From Acidovorax sp. CCYZU-2555 (GTDB taxonomy: Bacteria; Pseudomonadota; Gammaproteobacteria; Burkholderiales; Burkholderiaceae_C): a DNA stretch of 64,000 bases. Positions 36,406 to 45,034 of the stretch are shown one piece after another. The notes beneath the pieces are model-generated. The model was not told the origin of the DNA and searched no databases. It worked only from the letters and a program-made list of their open reading frames with translations. Position numbers and translations under genes: made by a program. How positions within the stretch are numbered: the first letter of the stretch is position 1; every line of letters begins with the position of its first letter. The DNA is taken from positions 36,335 to 100,334 of the forward strand of contig NZ_JAHCDD010000010.1 in assembly GCF_018413525.1 (NCBI RefSeq), written 5' to 3'.

Positions 36406-37056
36406 ATGCGCAAAAATATTCTCGTGGCCGCAACGGCTGCAGTTCTGTTGATTTCAGGTTGTGCCAACACCGGTATGTCCGACACCCAGCGCCGCACGGC
36501 CACGGGTGCGGGCGTGGGTGCGCTGGCCGGCGCGGTGCTCGGCTCGGCCACGGGCGGCAAGGCCGGCACGGGCGCCCTGGTGGGCGCGGGTGTGGGCGCC
36601 CTGGGCACCTACATCTGGTCGCAGAACATGGAAAAGCAAAAGCGCGAGATGGAAGCCGCGACGCAGGGCACGGGCATTGCCGTGACGCAGACGCAGGACA
36701 ACCAGCTCAAGCTCGACATTCCCAGCGACATTTCGTTCGACACCGGCCGCGCCGACATCAAGAGCAACTTCGCTCCGGTGCTTGACCGCTTCGCCGATGG
36801 CCTGCGCAACAACGTGAACACCGATGTGCGCATCGTGGGTCACACCGACAGCACGGGTTCCGACGCGATCAACAACCCGCTGTCGCTGCAGCGCGCCAAC
36901 AGCACGCGCAACTACCTCACCAGCCGTGGTGTGGGCGGCACGCGCATTCAGACCGAAGGCCGCGGTTCGTATGAGCCCATCGCCTCCAACAGCACCAACG
37001 AAGGCCGGGCACGCAACCGCCGCGTCGAGATCTACGTAGGCGAACGTCCGCGTTAA
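36406..37056 (+). CDS. OmpA-family lipoprotein with glycine zipper
   Basis: Outer-membrane protein of 216 residues that anchors the envelope to peptidoglycan. The lipobox LLISGC has Cys at residue 19. A glycine-zipper segment follows (GAGVGALAGAVLGSATGG). The C-terminal OmpA domain covers residues 110-215, with the peptidoglycan-binding signature VGHTDSTGSDAINNPLS and the closing RNRRVEIYV. GAAGGAG precedes the ATG. The 119-bp repeat begins 6 nt after its stop. Confidence 0.93.
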   Translation: MRKNILVAATAAVLLISGCANTGMSDTQRRTATGAGVGALAGAVLGSATGGKAGTGALVGAGVGALGTYIWSQNMEKQKREMEAATQGTGIAVTQTQDNQLKLDIPSDISFDTGRADIKSNFAPVLDRFADGLRNNVNTDVRIVGHTDSTGSDAINNPLSLQRANSTRNYLTSRGVGGTRIQTEGRGSYEPIASNSTNEGRARNRRVEIYVGERPR

Positions 37057-37061
37057 TCATA

Positions 37062-37180
37062 AGCACCCCCTGAGCGGCTTACGCCGCTTCCCCCTCTCAA
37101 CCTTCGGTGGAGGGGGACGGCAGCCTCGCTGCGGGGCTGCCCTTGCTCGCTGCCCCCTTGCTGGGACGCGCCAGTTTCAG
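37062..37180 (+). repeat. 119-bp dispersed intergenic repeat, copy B
   Basis: Begins AGCACCCCCTGAGCGGCTTA and ends GGGACGCGCCAGTTTCAG; near-identical over 119 bp to the reverse complement of 32024-32142. It contains internal inverted segments (GCGGCTTACGCCGC; CCCCCTC...GAGGGGG) that could form a hairpin in RNA. Confidence 0.85.
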
Positions 37181-37241
37181 AGGCCGTGAGCGAGGCAAGT
37201 ACTGAAAAACACTCTCCCCCCGACACTCCAGGGCATGGATT

Positions 37242-37871
37242 TCATATATCCGTGCGCAGCAGATTCGCCAGCTCGACCGCCGACTTGACCTGCATCTTGT
37301 CGAACACGCGCGAGCGGTGCACTTCCACGGTGCGCACGCTGATGTCGAGCTGGTCGGCGATCAGCTTGTTGGGAATGCCTTCGACGACCAGGCGCATCAC
37401 GTCGCGTTCGCGCTCGGTCAGATCGGTCAGGCGCGAGCGCAAGGCGTCGCGTTCGCGCATGCGTGTCAGGTGCTGGTCGGAAGCCGCGAGCGCCTGCTCG
37501 ATGCGGTCGACCAGCGCATTGTCGGAAAACGGCTTCTCGCAGAAGTCGAAGGCGCCGCGCTTGACGGTGTCGACCGCCGTGGGCACGTCGGCATGGCCGG
37601 TGAGAAAGATCACCGGCATGGCCGCGAGCTGGCCTTCGGCAAGCAGTTGGTTGAACAGCGCAAGGCCGCTCATGCCGGTCATGCGCATGTCGAGCAACAG
37701 GCAGCACGGGTGGCGCGCGGGCGACTGCGACTGCAGCATGTCCAGAAACGATTCGGCGCAGTCGAAGGACTCGCTGAGCAGGCGGCGCGAGCGCAGCAGC
37801 CATGCCAGGGCTTCGCGCACATCGGCATCGTCGTCCACGATGTAGACGGTGGCGTTTTGTACGGGTTCCAT
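37242..37871 (-). CDS. FixJ/NarL-type response regulator
   Basis: Two-component transcriptional regulator of 209 residues. The receiver domain covers residues 1-125, with acidic pocket DDD at 13-15, phosphoacceptor D61 (LLLDMRMTGMSG), T at VIFLTGHAD and K in FCEKPF. The LuxR-type helix-turn-helix covers 140-205 (LTERERDVMRLVVEGIPNKL, DISVRTVEVHRSRVFDKM). It starts 4 nt after the kinase gene stop, so the two are a cognate pair. Target genes are unknown. Confidence 0.93.
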   Translation of the reverse strand: MEPVQNATVYIVDDDADVREALAWLLRSRRLLSESFDCAESFLDMLQSQSPARHPCCLLLDMRMTGMSGLALFNQLLAEGQLAAMPVIFLTGHADVPTAVDTVKRGAFDFCEKPFSDNALVDRIEQALAASDQHLTRMRERDALRSRLTDLTERERDVMRLVVEGIPNKLIADQLDISVRTVEVHRSRVFDKMQVKSAVELANLLRTDI

Positions 37872-37875
37872 GGGA

Positions 37876-39987
37876 TCAATTCTGAGGTGGAGCGGGCAGC
37901 GTAAAACTGAATACCGTACCACGCGGAAGGTTGGCACTGTGGCGCAACGTCCCTCCGTGCTGCTCGATCACGGTGCGGCACAGGCTCAGACCCAGGCCCA
38001 TGCCTTCCTCGCGCGTGGTGAAGAACGGGGTGAACAGCTGATCGGACACGGCTTCATCGATGCCGCTGCCGCAGTCGATCACGGAAAATTCTAGCCAGCT
38101 CGCATGCGCGCTGGTGGTGGTCTGGCGCACGCGCAGCGTGAGCTCGCGCGGATGGGTTTCCATGCCGTCCATGGCCTGGGTACCGTTGCGCGCCAGATTG
38201 AGCAGCACCTGCTCGATCATGGTCGGGTCGCAGAGCACCGGCGGCAGGTCGTTGTCGAGTTGGGTGATGACGCGCACGCCCAGCTTGCGCGCCTGCATGC
38301 GCACCAGCGGCAGCACGGCGTCGACCAGTTCGCTCGCATGCACCAGCTCGCGCGACTGGTCGCGACGGCGCACGAAGTCGCGCACGCTCTTGATCACCCG
38401 GCCCGCGCGTTCGGCCTGGTGGGCGATGCGCTGCATCGCGGTGCGCAGGTCCTGCAATTGCTGGCGCAGCGTAGCCGGGTTGTCGCTGGCGGAGTCGTGC
38501 TGGCCGAGCATGTTGAGCGAGCCCGTGGCGTAGCTGGCGATGGTCATCAGCGGCTGGGTCAGCTCGTGGCTCAGCAGCGAGGCCATTTCGCCCACGGTCG
38601 CGAGCCGCGCCGTCGCCTGCAGGCGCTCCTGCGAAGCGCGCGACAGCTCTTCCATGCGGCGTTGCTCGCTGATGTCGAGGAAGGCGCTCATCCAGCCCGT
38701 ATGCCGGCCCTGCGCGCTGATCAGCGGAGCTTCGAAGATCAGCACCGGAAAGCGCGTGCCGTCCTTGCGCATGAACACCGATTCATAGCCTTCGCGCGAT
38801 GGCGGGGCCTTGCCGGCCAGGCGCTTGAGCTGGCGCTGGTGGTATTCCTCGGACAGCTCGGGCGGCCAATACGGCGCGAAGTTCAGCCCCAGCAACTCTT
38901 CGGAGGAGAAGCCCACCATGTCGCAGAACGCCGGGTTGACATAGCTGATGCGGCCCTTGAGGTCGCGCGCGCGCAGGCCGGTGATCAGCGAGTCTTCCAT
39001 CGCCTTGCGAAACGCCAGCGCTTCGCCCAGGTCGCGTTCGGCGCGCAGGCGACGGCGGTTGTCGCGCACCAGAATCACCAGCACCGTGCCCAGCGCGATC
39101 GACATGGTGGTGACCAGGGCCGTGAGCACGTTGGGGAACACGCTGGGCGCGCGGTGCCAGTGGTCCAGCCGCAGCACCAGCATATTGCCCGGCAGATCGA
39201 GAATCTGCTGGGCGGTGAACACGCGCGTGCCGCGCCAGGCCGCGCCGACCAGCGCCAGCCGCGTGCCGTCGGGCTCGGTGAACGAGACTTCCTGGCTGTG
39301 TGCGAGGTTCTTGCTGACCTGGTTGACCAGAATGCTCTGCAGCGAATAGGTGGCGATGATGAAGCCGTCGACCCGGCCGCTGTGCGACAGCGGCAGGCAG
39401 ACTTCCATCATTTCCGAGCCCAGGCCTTCGTTGAGCAGCTGGAAATAGCTGGGCGAATACGCAGGGCCGTTGAGCCGGCGCGCGTTGGCGCAGGTCAGCT
39501 GGGCGTGCGACTGGCTGTCGTCGCGCAGGCCCTCTTCCCATTGCATGGGCCGGTAAGGGGTTTCGGCGTACGACTGCAGGCGCACGCGCGAATCACGCCA
39601 TTCGATGCGCAGGATCTCGCGCCGCACCTGCAGCACTTCGGCGGCGCGCGCGCGCCATTCCTGCGGATCGCTGGACTGGGCGCTCAGCGCCTGCAGGTCC
39701 TGCAGATTGCGATTGAGCGCGGCGCGCACGTCGGCGACCGCATTCGCGGCGTCGCGCTCGAGCCGGTCCTGCACCTGCACGGCCTCGTAGCGGCCCGCGA
39801 GCCAGACCAGCGTGATGAGCATGCTGACCACGAGCACCACCAGCACCGTCCACAGCGACCAGCGGCGCCAGGCGCTGCGCCAGCGGCGCCAGGGCCAGCG
39901 CGGCGGCGCGGGCTCGGCGCCGGTCGGCGTGCTGTCGGGGAAGCCCGGAAAGGAAATCGAGTCGGGCGGGGGCGTCGGAGCACTCAT
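37876..39987 (-). CDS. PAS-domain sensor histidine kinase
   Basis: Membrane sensor of 703 residues. Membrane segments at about 44-65 and 284-308 bracket a periplasmic sensing region of roughly 220 residues. A PAS domain follows (325-445, ISYVNPAFCDMVGFSSEELL, then VFMRKDGTRFPVLIFEAP). The phosphoacceptor is H474 in LLSHELTQPL. The ATPase domain has the N box NLARNGTQAM and G boxes DCGSGI and EEGMGLGLSLCR. The layout is that of DctS/TtrS-like kinases working with FixJ-type partners. It is 10 nt after the nitrilase-family gene and just before its regulator. Signal unknown. Confidence 0.92.
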   Translation of the reverse strand: MSAPTPPPDSISFPGFPDSTPTGAEPAPPRWPWRRWRSAWRRWSLWTVLVVLVVSMLITLVWLAGRYEAVQVQDRLERDAANAVADVRAALNRNLQDLQALSAQSSDPQEWRARAAEVLQVRREILRIEWRDSRVRLQSYAETPYRPMQWEEGLRDDSQSHAQLTCANARRLNGPAYSPSYFQLLNEGLGSEMMEVCLPLSHSGRVDGFIIATYSLQSILVNQVSKNLAHSQEVSFTEPDGTRLALVGAAWRGTRVFTAQQILDLPGNMLVLRLDHWHRAPSVFPNVLTALVTTMSIALGTVLVILVRDNRRRLRAERDLGEALAFRKAMEDSLITGLRARDLKGRISYVNPAFCDMVGFSSEELLGLNFAPYWPPELSEEYHQRQLKRLAGKAPPSREGYESVFMRKDGTRFPVLIFEAPLISAQGRHTGWMSAFLDISEQRRMEELSRASQERLQATARLATVGEMASLLSHELTQPLMTIASYATGSLNMLGQHDSASDNPATLRQQLQDLRTAMQRIAHQAERAGRVIKSVRDFVRRRDQSRELVHASELVDAVLPLVRMQARKLGVRVITQLDNDLPPVLCDPTMIEQVLLNLARNGTQAMDGMETHPRELTLRVRQTTTSAHASWLEFSVIDCGSGIDEAVSDQLFTPFFTTREEGMGLGLSLCRTVIEQHGGTLRHSANLPRGTVFSFTLPAPPQN

Positions 39988-39997
39988 CGGCAGGGCA

Positions 39998-40813
39998 TTA
40001 CAGGATACGGTGTTGCAGGGCGGGCAGTTGCGCGCGCACATGGGCGATGTGCTGGCGGTCGAGCTGGGCCAGCGCCAGGCCGGGGCCCTGGTCGCGCACG
40101 GCCAGCACCTGGCCCCACGGGTCTACCGCCATGCTGTGGCCCCAGGTCTGGCGGCCGTTGGGGTGCAGGCCGCCCTGGGCCGGCGCGAGCACATAGGCCT
40201 GGTTCTCTATCGCCCGCGCGCGCAGCAGCACTTCCCAGTGGGCCTGGCCCGTGGTGTGGGTGAAGGCGCTGGGCACCAGCAGCAGGTCGCAGCCGCGCTG
40301 CGCATGGGCGCGGTACAGCTCGGGAAAGCGCAGGTCGTAGCAGATGCTCAGGCCCAGGCGCCAGTGTTCGCCGCTGCGGTCGGTGATGTCGAGGCGCACC
40401 GGCGTCTGCCCGGCGGCGATCACCTGGGATTCGTCGTAGCGCTCGCGGCCGTTGTCGTAGCGAAACAGGTGGATCTTGTCGTAGCGCGCCACGCATTCGC
40501 CGCCGGGCGAGAACACCAGCGTGGTGTTGCGCACATGCTGGGGGTCGTCGGCTTCGATCGGCAGCGTGCCGCCGACGATCCACAGGTCGAGCTCGCGCGC
40601 CGCGCGCGCCAGGAACTCCTGGATCGGGCCCTGGCCGAAGGCTTCCATGTAGCCTAGCTTGTCGGTGTCGCGCAAGCCCATGGCACAGAAGTACTCGGGC
40701 AGGGCCGCGAGCTCGGCGCCCGCGTCGCGCGCCTGTTGCAGCAGCTGCCAGGCGACTTCGAGGTTTTCGGCCACGTCGGGCGTGGACACCATTTGCAGGG
40801 CGGCGACTTTCAT
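39998..40813 (-). CDS. Carbon-nitrogen hydrolase, Nit (deaminated glutathione amidase-like) subgroup
   Basis: Nitrilase-superfamily amidase of 271 residues with the complete catalytic triad: E40 in AALPEYF, K113 in YDKIHLF and C158 in LSICYDLRFPE. The RFPELYR and WEVLLRARAIENQAYVLAPA stretches match the Nit1/NitS subgroup, which repairs deaminated glutathione; that exact substrate is inferred from similarity in motif. Its start overlaps the yhdP stop by 4 nt and the kinase gene follows after 10 nt, so all four genes look cotranscribed. Confidence 0.88.
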   Translation of the reverse strand: MKVAALQMVSTPDVAENLEVAWQLLQQARDAGAELAALPEYFCAMGLRDTDKLGYMEAFGQGPIQEFLARAARELDLWIVGGTLPIEADDPQHVRNTTLVFSPGGECVARYDKIHLFRYDNGRERYDESQVIAAGQTPVRLDITDRSGEHWRLGLSICYDLRFPELYRAHAQRGCDLLLVPSAFTHTTGQAHWEVLLRARAIENQAYVLAPAQGGLHPNGRQTWGHSMAVDPWGQVLAVRDQGPGLALAQLDRQHIAHVRAQLPALQHRIL

Positions 40814-43800
40814 GGCGGAGTTTCTCCTCGGGGGGCGGGCGGGGTGCTGGCGCGGGGTTCGGACTTGGAGGTGATGGGGTTGACCTGGGGGTCGGACCAG
40901 GAGCCGTCGATGCGGAATTCCTTGGTGGCCGCGGCGATCAGCGGCCCGCGCAGCAGGATTTGCGCCAGAAAGCTGCTCAGGCCCACGACCGGGTTGATGG
41001 CCGTGGCGACCAGCGAGGCCGTGCCGGCGTTGATCTCGGGAACGACCACCACATGCAGGTTCTGCGTTTCGCGGTGCATGTCGGCCTCGCCTTCCATCAG
41101 CACCGCGGCATTCACGCCCTTCATCTGCAGGTTGTTGGTGCGCGCAATGCCCTGTGCGATCTGCACGTCGCCGCGCACGAAGTCGAAGCTGAAGCCTTTG
41201 CTGAACACATCGCGGAAATCGAGCGTGAGGCGCCGCGGCAGGGCCTGCAGGCTCAGCACGCCCAGCAGTTTTGCCAGACCGGGTTCGGCCTGCAGGAACT
41301 GGCCCGAGGCCATGTCGAGGTGCATCTGACCGTTGAGCGAGTGGTAGTCGGGCGCCAGCGGCGAGCCGTTCCAGGCCACCTGGCCGTCGAGCCGGCCGCG
41401 GCCGTTGCGTATCACGCCGGGCATGGAAAAGCGGCTCAGCAGCGCGCCCGTGTCGGCGATGTCCAGCGCGAAGCGCAGCGCCGTGCGCGGCTGCGCGGGC
41501 TGGCCCGGCTGCAGCGCCCAGCTGCCGCTGGCCTGGAGTTTGGCTTCGGGGCTGATGATGTTGAACTGTGTCAGCTGCCATTCGCGCAGCGCCGTGTTGC
41601 TGGGGCTTTCGCGGTTGCGCGCCTGGACTTCAAACCGCCCCATGGGCCGGCCGAACAGTTCCAGCGCTTCCACGGCGATGTCGAGCGCGGGCAGGCTGCG
41701 CGGCTGGGCCGTCAGCAGCGAGTCGACCGCGCCGGCCGCGCTTTTCGGCACCGCCAGTCGCGTCAGCCGCGCATAGACCTGGCCCGCGGGGTCGGCGGCA
41801 TGGCCTTCACGGTATTCGATCTGGCCGCTGAGTTCGCGCGCCTCGACGCTCGCGTTCCACAGGCCGCCGTTGCGCGTGCCGCGCGCACTGAGCTCATGCA
41901 GCGTGCGGCCGCTGGCCGTGAAGGTCTGGGCGCTGAGCGTCGCGGTGTCCGGCAGATAGCTTTGCAATGACACGCCCGAAGCGGGCGGCGCAGCGGTTTC
42001 GGCCGCTGCCGCGGGCTCGGCCGCGGTCAGGCGCTGCAAGGCCTGCTGCCAGGCGTCGATGTCGACGGCCGCGAGCGCCACCTGGGCATGCACGCCGCGT
42101 GCCGGCATGTCGATCGCCGGCATGGGGTTGCCAATGGCCAGCGTGCCGCTGAGCACTTTCGCCGGCGAAGTGCCCGCATCGCGCAGGTAGCGCAGGCTGG
42201 CCAGCTCGCCCCATTGCAGCGCGATTTCGTCGTGCAGCGGCGGCAGATCGGTTTTGCTGGCGCTGACCGGCAAGACCGCGGACGGCGCCAGCGTGTGCGC
42301 GAAGCGCAGCGGCACGCTCGCCGTCGCCGCCTTGCCCAGCGGGCTGGGCAAATCGAGCGCCAGGCCCTGCAGGTTGCTGGTGATGGTGATTTCGGGCGTG
42401 CCGCGGCGCGCGCCCAGGTCCAGCACGTAGTCGGCCTGGCCCTGGGCGGCGCGCGCGATATCGGTCAGCATGCCCAGTTCGGGCGCCGCACGCAGCCCTT
42501 CGGCGCTGGCCGTGCCGGTGGCGCGCAGCGCCAGCGGCGACTGGCCCAGCGGCGCCGATGCGGGCAGCACCTGCAGGCCGCCTTCGAAGCGCACCGGCCC
42601 GCCTAGCGCCTGCGCCTGCACGCCCGACAGCGCAAAACCGGTGTCTGAAAACTGCACGTTGCCGCGAATCTGGCTCAGCAGCGGTACTTCGGGCATCAGC
42701 CGCAGGCTGTTGCCGGCCAGCGCGACGCTGCCCTGGACCTTGGACTGTTCGAGGTGGTCTATGGGCAGGTCCAGCTGCAGCTGCAGCTGCGCCGCGCCGC
42801 TGCCCTGGGAATGGTCGAGCAGCTGTTGCGTGAAGTCGGCCACGGGCGAGTTGGCCACAAAGCCCAGCATTTCGGCGAGTTCGCCCTGGGCGCGTGCCTT
42901 GACCTCGACGCGCGTGTGCGACAGGTTGGGAATGCGGGCCTCCACCTGCTGCAACTGCAGCCGTGGGTGGCCGGCGACGCGGCCCTGGGCGTTGCGCACC
43001 ACCATAGAGGAGCGGTCGAACACCAGTTCGCCCGACAGCTGGGTCAGCGCGGGCCAGGGTTTGTCGCCCGCGGACTGCAGCGCCGTCGGCACGTAGACAT
43101 AGTTCACATCATGCACATCGGCGGCAATCCGGAACTCGCCTTCGCCGTGCTCGAACGGCAGCTTTTTCAGATCGCCCTCGACCTTGAATTGCACGCGGCT
43201 GGCGCGCCCGCTTTGCACGCTGTCGCGCACATAGTGGCGCGCGTCGGCCGGGATTTCGAGCGGCAGATAGCGGTGCACGCGGCTGCCGTCGGCATTGCGC
43301 AGCGTCCCCGTGAGCGCGAGCACGCCGGGAAAGCGCGTGGCCGCGTCGCGGCCGGTATGCCAGGTCGCCTGGGCCTGGCCTTCGGCGTCGGCATTCGAAA
43401 AGCGCATGTCGCTGGCCTGGATTTCGATCTGCTCGCCCTGCAACTGCCAGCGCAGCGCTCCGCTCAGGTGGTCCAGCGGCACGACCGGCTCTTCAAACAC
43501 GCCGGGCAGGCGAAGCGCGCCGCCTGTCATGCCGAGCTGGGCCGAGCCGCCCAGCTGGTTGAGCGAGAACTTCGCCTGCAGGCCTTCGACGCCGGGAACG
43601 CCCGTGCCCTTGGCCGCGGGTTGGTCGGCCAGCGCGAGGTCCTCGACTTCGCCGCTCATTTCATACTGCAGCGGCTTGTCGATGGGCCCGCGCCAGCTGG
43701 CCTGCAGCGCCTTGACCCGGCCGCGCGGCGCCAGCGCCTGCAGCCGGTCGCGCGCGGCATCGGCGATGGGCAGGCGGCTCGCGAGCTGGGCGGCTATTCC

Positions 43801-44925
43801 CAGGTCGAATTGCTCGAAGCGCAGCTCGCCTTGCTCGCCCAGCGCGCCGAGTTCGGCGGCCGCGGCATCGGCCTGGCTGTGGCGCAGCGAGAACTGGCTG
43901 GCGGGCCAGCGCAGGCCGTCGCCGGTCTCGAAGGCCAGTGACTGGCCGTTGAGCGCATAACCGCCGGGCAGGCGCGCGACGATCAGCCGCCCCTGCAGCG
44001 CGCGCAGCGCGAGCGGCGGCAAATCGGGCCGCAGCCGGGTTTCGACCGCGCTGAGCACCAGATCGGTCGTGACCTGCTGGATTTGCCCGCGCTGCACGTC
44101 GACCCAGGCGCGCAGCGCGCCGCGGCCCTGGGAGACGCTCGCGCCCTGCAAATCGATGTATTGGCCCAGGCGCGCGACGTCGAGCTGTGCGAAGTCGGCG
44201 TAGGCCTGGCCGTTCCAGCGCCGCCAGTTGCCCGCGTGGGTCGACAGCAGCGGTTGGCGGAACTGCGCGGACAGCGTGAAACGCGCGCCCCATTCGCTGT
44301 CGGGCGTGGCATCGAGCCGCACCTGGTGGCGCCAGCCCTTGTTGCGCACCACGAGATCGAGGTTTTTCAGCGACAGCGGCGGCGCCTGGCGCAGTTCATC
44401 GGTCCAGCGCAGCTGGCCGCCGCGGATCGCGATCTCGGTCTGGGAGAACAGCCAGTCGGCGCCCTGACTGTCGCCGTCGCTGGCCGCGGGCAAGGGCAGG
44501 CCCGCAATCCACAGCTGGCCTGCGCGGTCGCGCCGCGCCTCCAGCAGCGGGGCCTCGATGTAAAGCTGCTCCACACCGAAGCGCAGCAGCGAGCGCGGCG
44601 ACACCGCCACCACCACCCGCGGCAGCTCCAGCGCCGGCTGGCCGCGCGCATCGAGCAGCGCCACCTGGCCCAGCTCCATGACCGGCATCAGGCCTTCGCT
44701 GCGCGCCGTGATCGAGCCTATGCGCACGGGTACCCCCAGGGTGCGCGCGGCCAGGCTTTCGAGCTGCGGACGGTACTCGCTGATTCGCGGCACAATGAAT
44801 CCATGGAGCACCCCCCACACGGTGGCAAGCAGCAGCCAGAAGGCCAGCAGCAAGCCCAGTGACCACCGCGCGACGCCGGCCATCCAATGGAGCAGGCGTG
44901 AGGGGTGCGGTTGAGGTTCGATCAT
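40810..44925 (-). CDS. yhdP: YhdP-family AsmA-like envelope protein
   Basis: Very large inner-membrane-anchored protein of 1371 residues. One membrane segment is at about 14-43 (WSLGLLLAFWLLLATVWGVL); the rest is a long periplasmic beta-rich body typical of AsmA/TamB/YhdP proteins, thought to bridge the envelope and move phospholipids to the outer membrane. Family features are the N-terminal RPQLESLAARTLGVPVRIGS and the C-terminal DFRDVFSKGFSFDFVRGDVQ, then GIARTNNLQMKGVNAAVLMEG. It is divergent from glnE and heads the operon with the Nit hydrolase and the two-component pair. Confidence 0.93.
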   Translation of the reverse strand: MIEPQPHPSRLLHWMAGVARWSLGLLLAFWLLLATVWGVLHGFIVPRISEYRPQLESLAARTLGVPVRIGSITARSEGLMPVMELGQVALLDARGQPALELPRVVVAVSPRSLLRFGVEQLYIEAPLLEARRDRAGQLWIAGLPLPAASDGDSQGADWLFSQTEIAIRGGQLRWTDELRQAPPLSLKNLDLVVRNKGWRHQVRLDATPDSEWGARFTLSAQFRQPLLSTHAGNWRRWNGQAYADFAQLDVARLGQYIDLQGASVSQGRGALRAWVDVQRGQIQQVTTDLVLSAVETRLRPDLPPLALRALQGRLIVARLPGGYALNGQSLAFETGDGLRWPASQFSLRHSQADAAAAELGALGEQGELRFEQFDLGIAAQLASRLPIADAARDRLQALAPRGRVKALQASWRGPIDKPLQYEMSGEVEDLALADQPAAKGTGVPGVEGLQAKFSLNQLGGSAQLGMTGGALRLPGVFEEPVVPLDHLSGALRWQLQGEQIEIQASDMRFSNADAEGQAQATWHTGRDAATRFPGVLALTGTLRNADGSRVHRYLPLEIPADARHYVRDSVQSGRASRVQFKVEGDLKKLPFEHGEGEFRIAADVHDVNYVYVPTALQSAGDKPWPALTQLSGELVFDRSSMVVRNAQGRVAGHPRLQLQQVEARIPNLSHTRVEVKARAQGELAEMLGFVANSPVADFTQQLLDHSQGSGAAQLQLQLDLPIDHLEQSKVQGSVALAGNSLRLMPEVPLLSQIRGNVQFSDTGFALSGVQAQALGGPVRFEGGLQVLPASAPLGQSPLALRATGTASAEGLRAAPELGMLTDIARAAQGQADYVLDLGARRGTPEITITSNLQGLALDLPSPLGKAATASVPLRFAHTLAPSAVLPVSASKTDLPPLHDEIALQWGELASLRYLRDAGTSPAKVLSGTLAIGNPMPAIDMPARGVHAQVALAAVDIDAWQQALQRLTAAEPAAAAETAAPPASGVSLQSYLPDTATLSAQTFTASGRTLHELSARGTRNGGLWNASVEARELSGQIEYREGHAADPAGQVYARLTRLAVPKSAAGAVDSLLTAQPRSLPALDIAVEALELFGRPMGRFEVQARNRESPSNTALREWQLTQFNIISPEAKLQASGSWALQPGQPAQPRTALRFALDIADTGALLSRFSMPGVIRNGRGRLDGQVAWNGSPLAPDYHSLNGQMHLDMASGQFLQAEPGLAKLLGVLSLQALPRRLTLDFRDVFSKGFSFDFVRGDVQIAQGIARTNNLQMKGVNAAVLMEGEADMHRETQNLHVVVVPEINAGTASLVATAINPVVGLSSFLAQILLRGPLIAAATKEFRIDGSWSDPQVNPITSKSEPRASTPPAPRGETPP

Positions 44926-45034
44926 TGGTGGGCAGGTCAGTGCCAGGAATTATGACCCGCTGGGGACCGCAAAGGTGCGGATCCCGGGGGATCAGAGGGT
45001 TGGCAGCCGGTCCATCGTTATTCCTGTATTGCGC

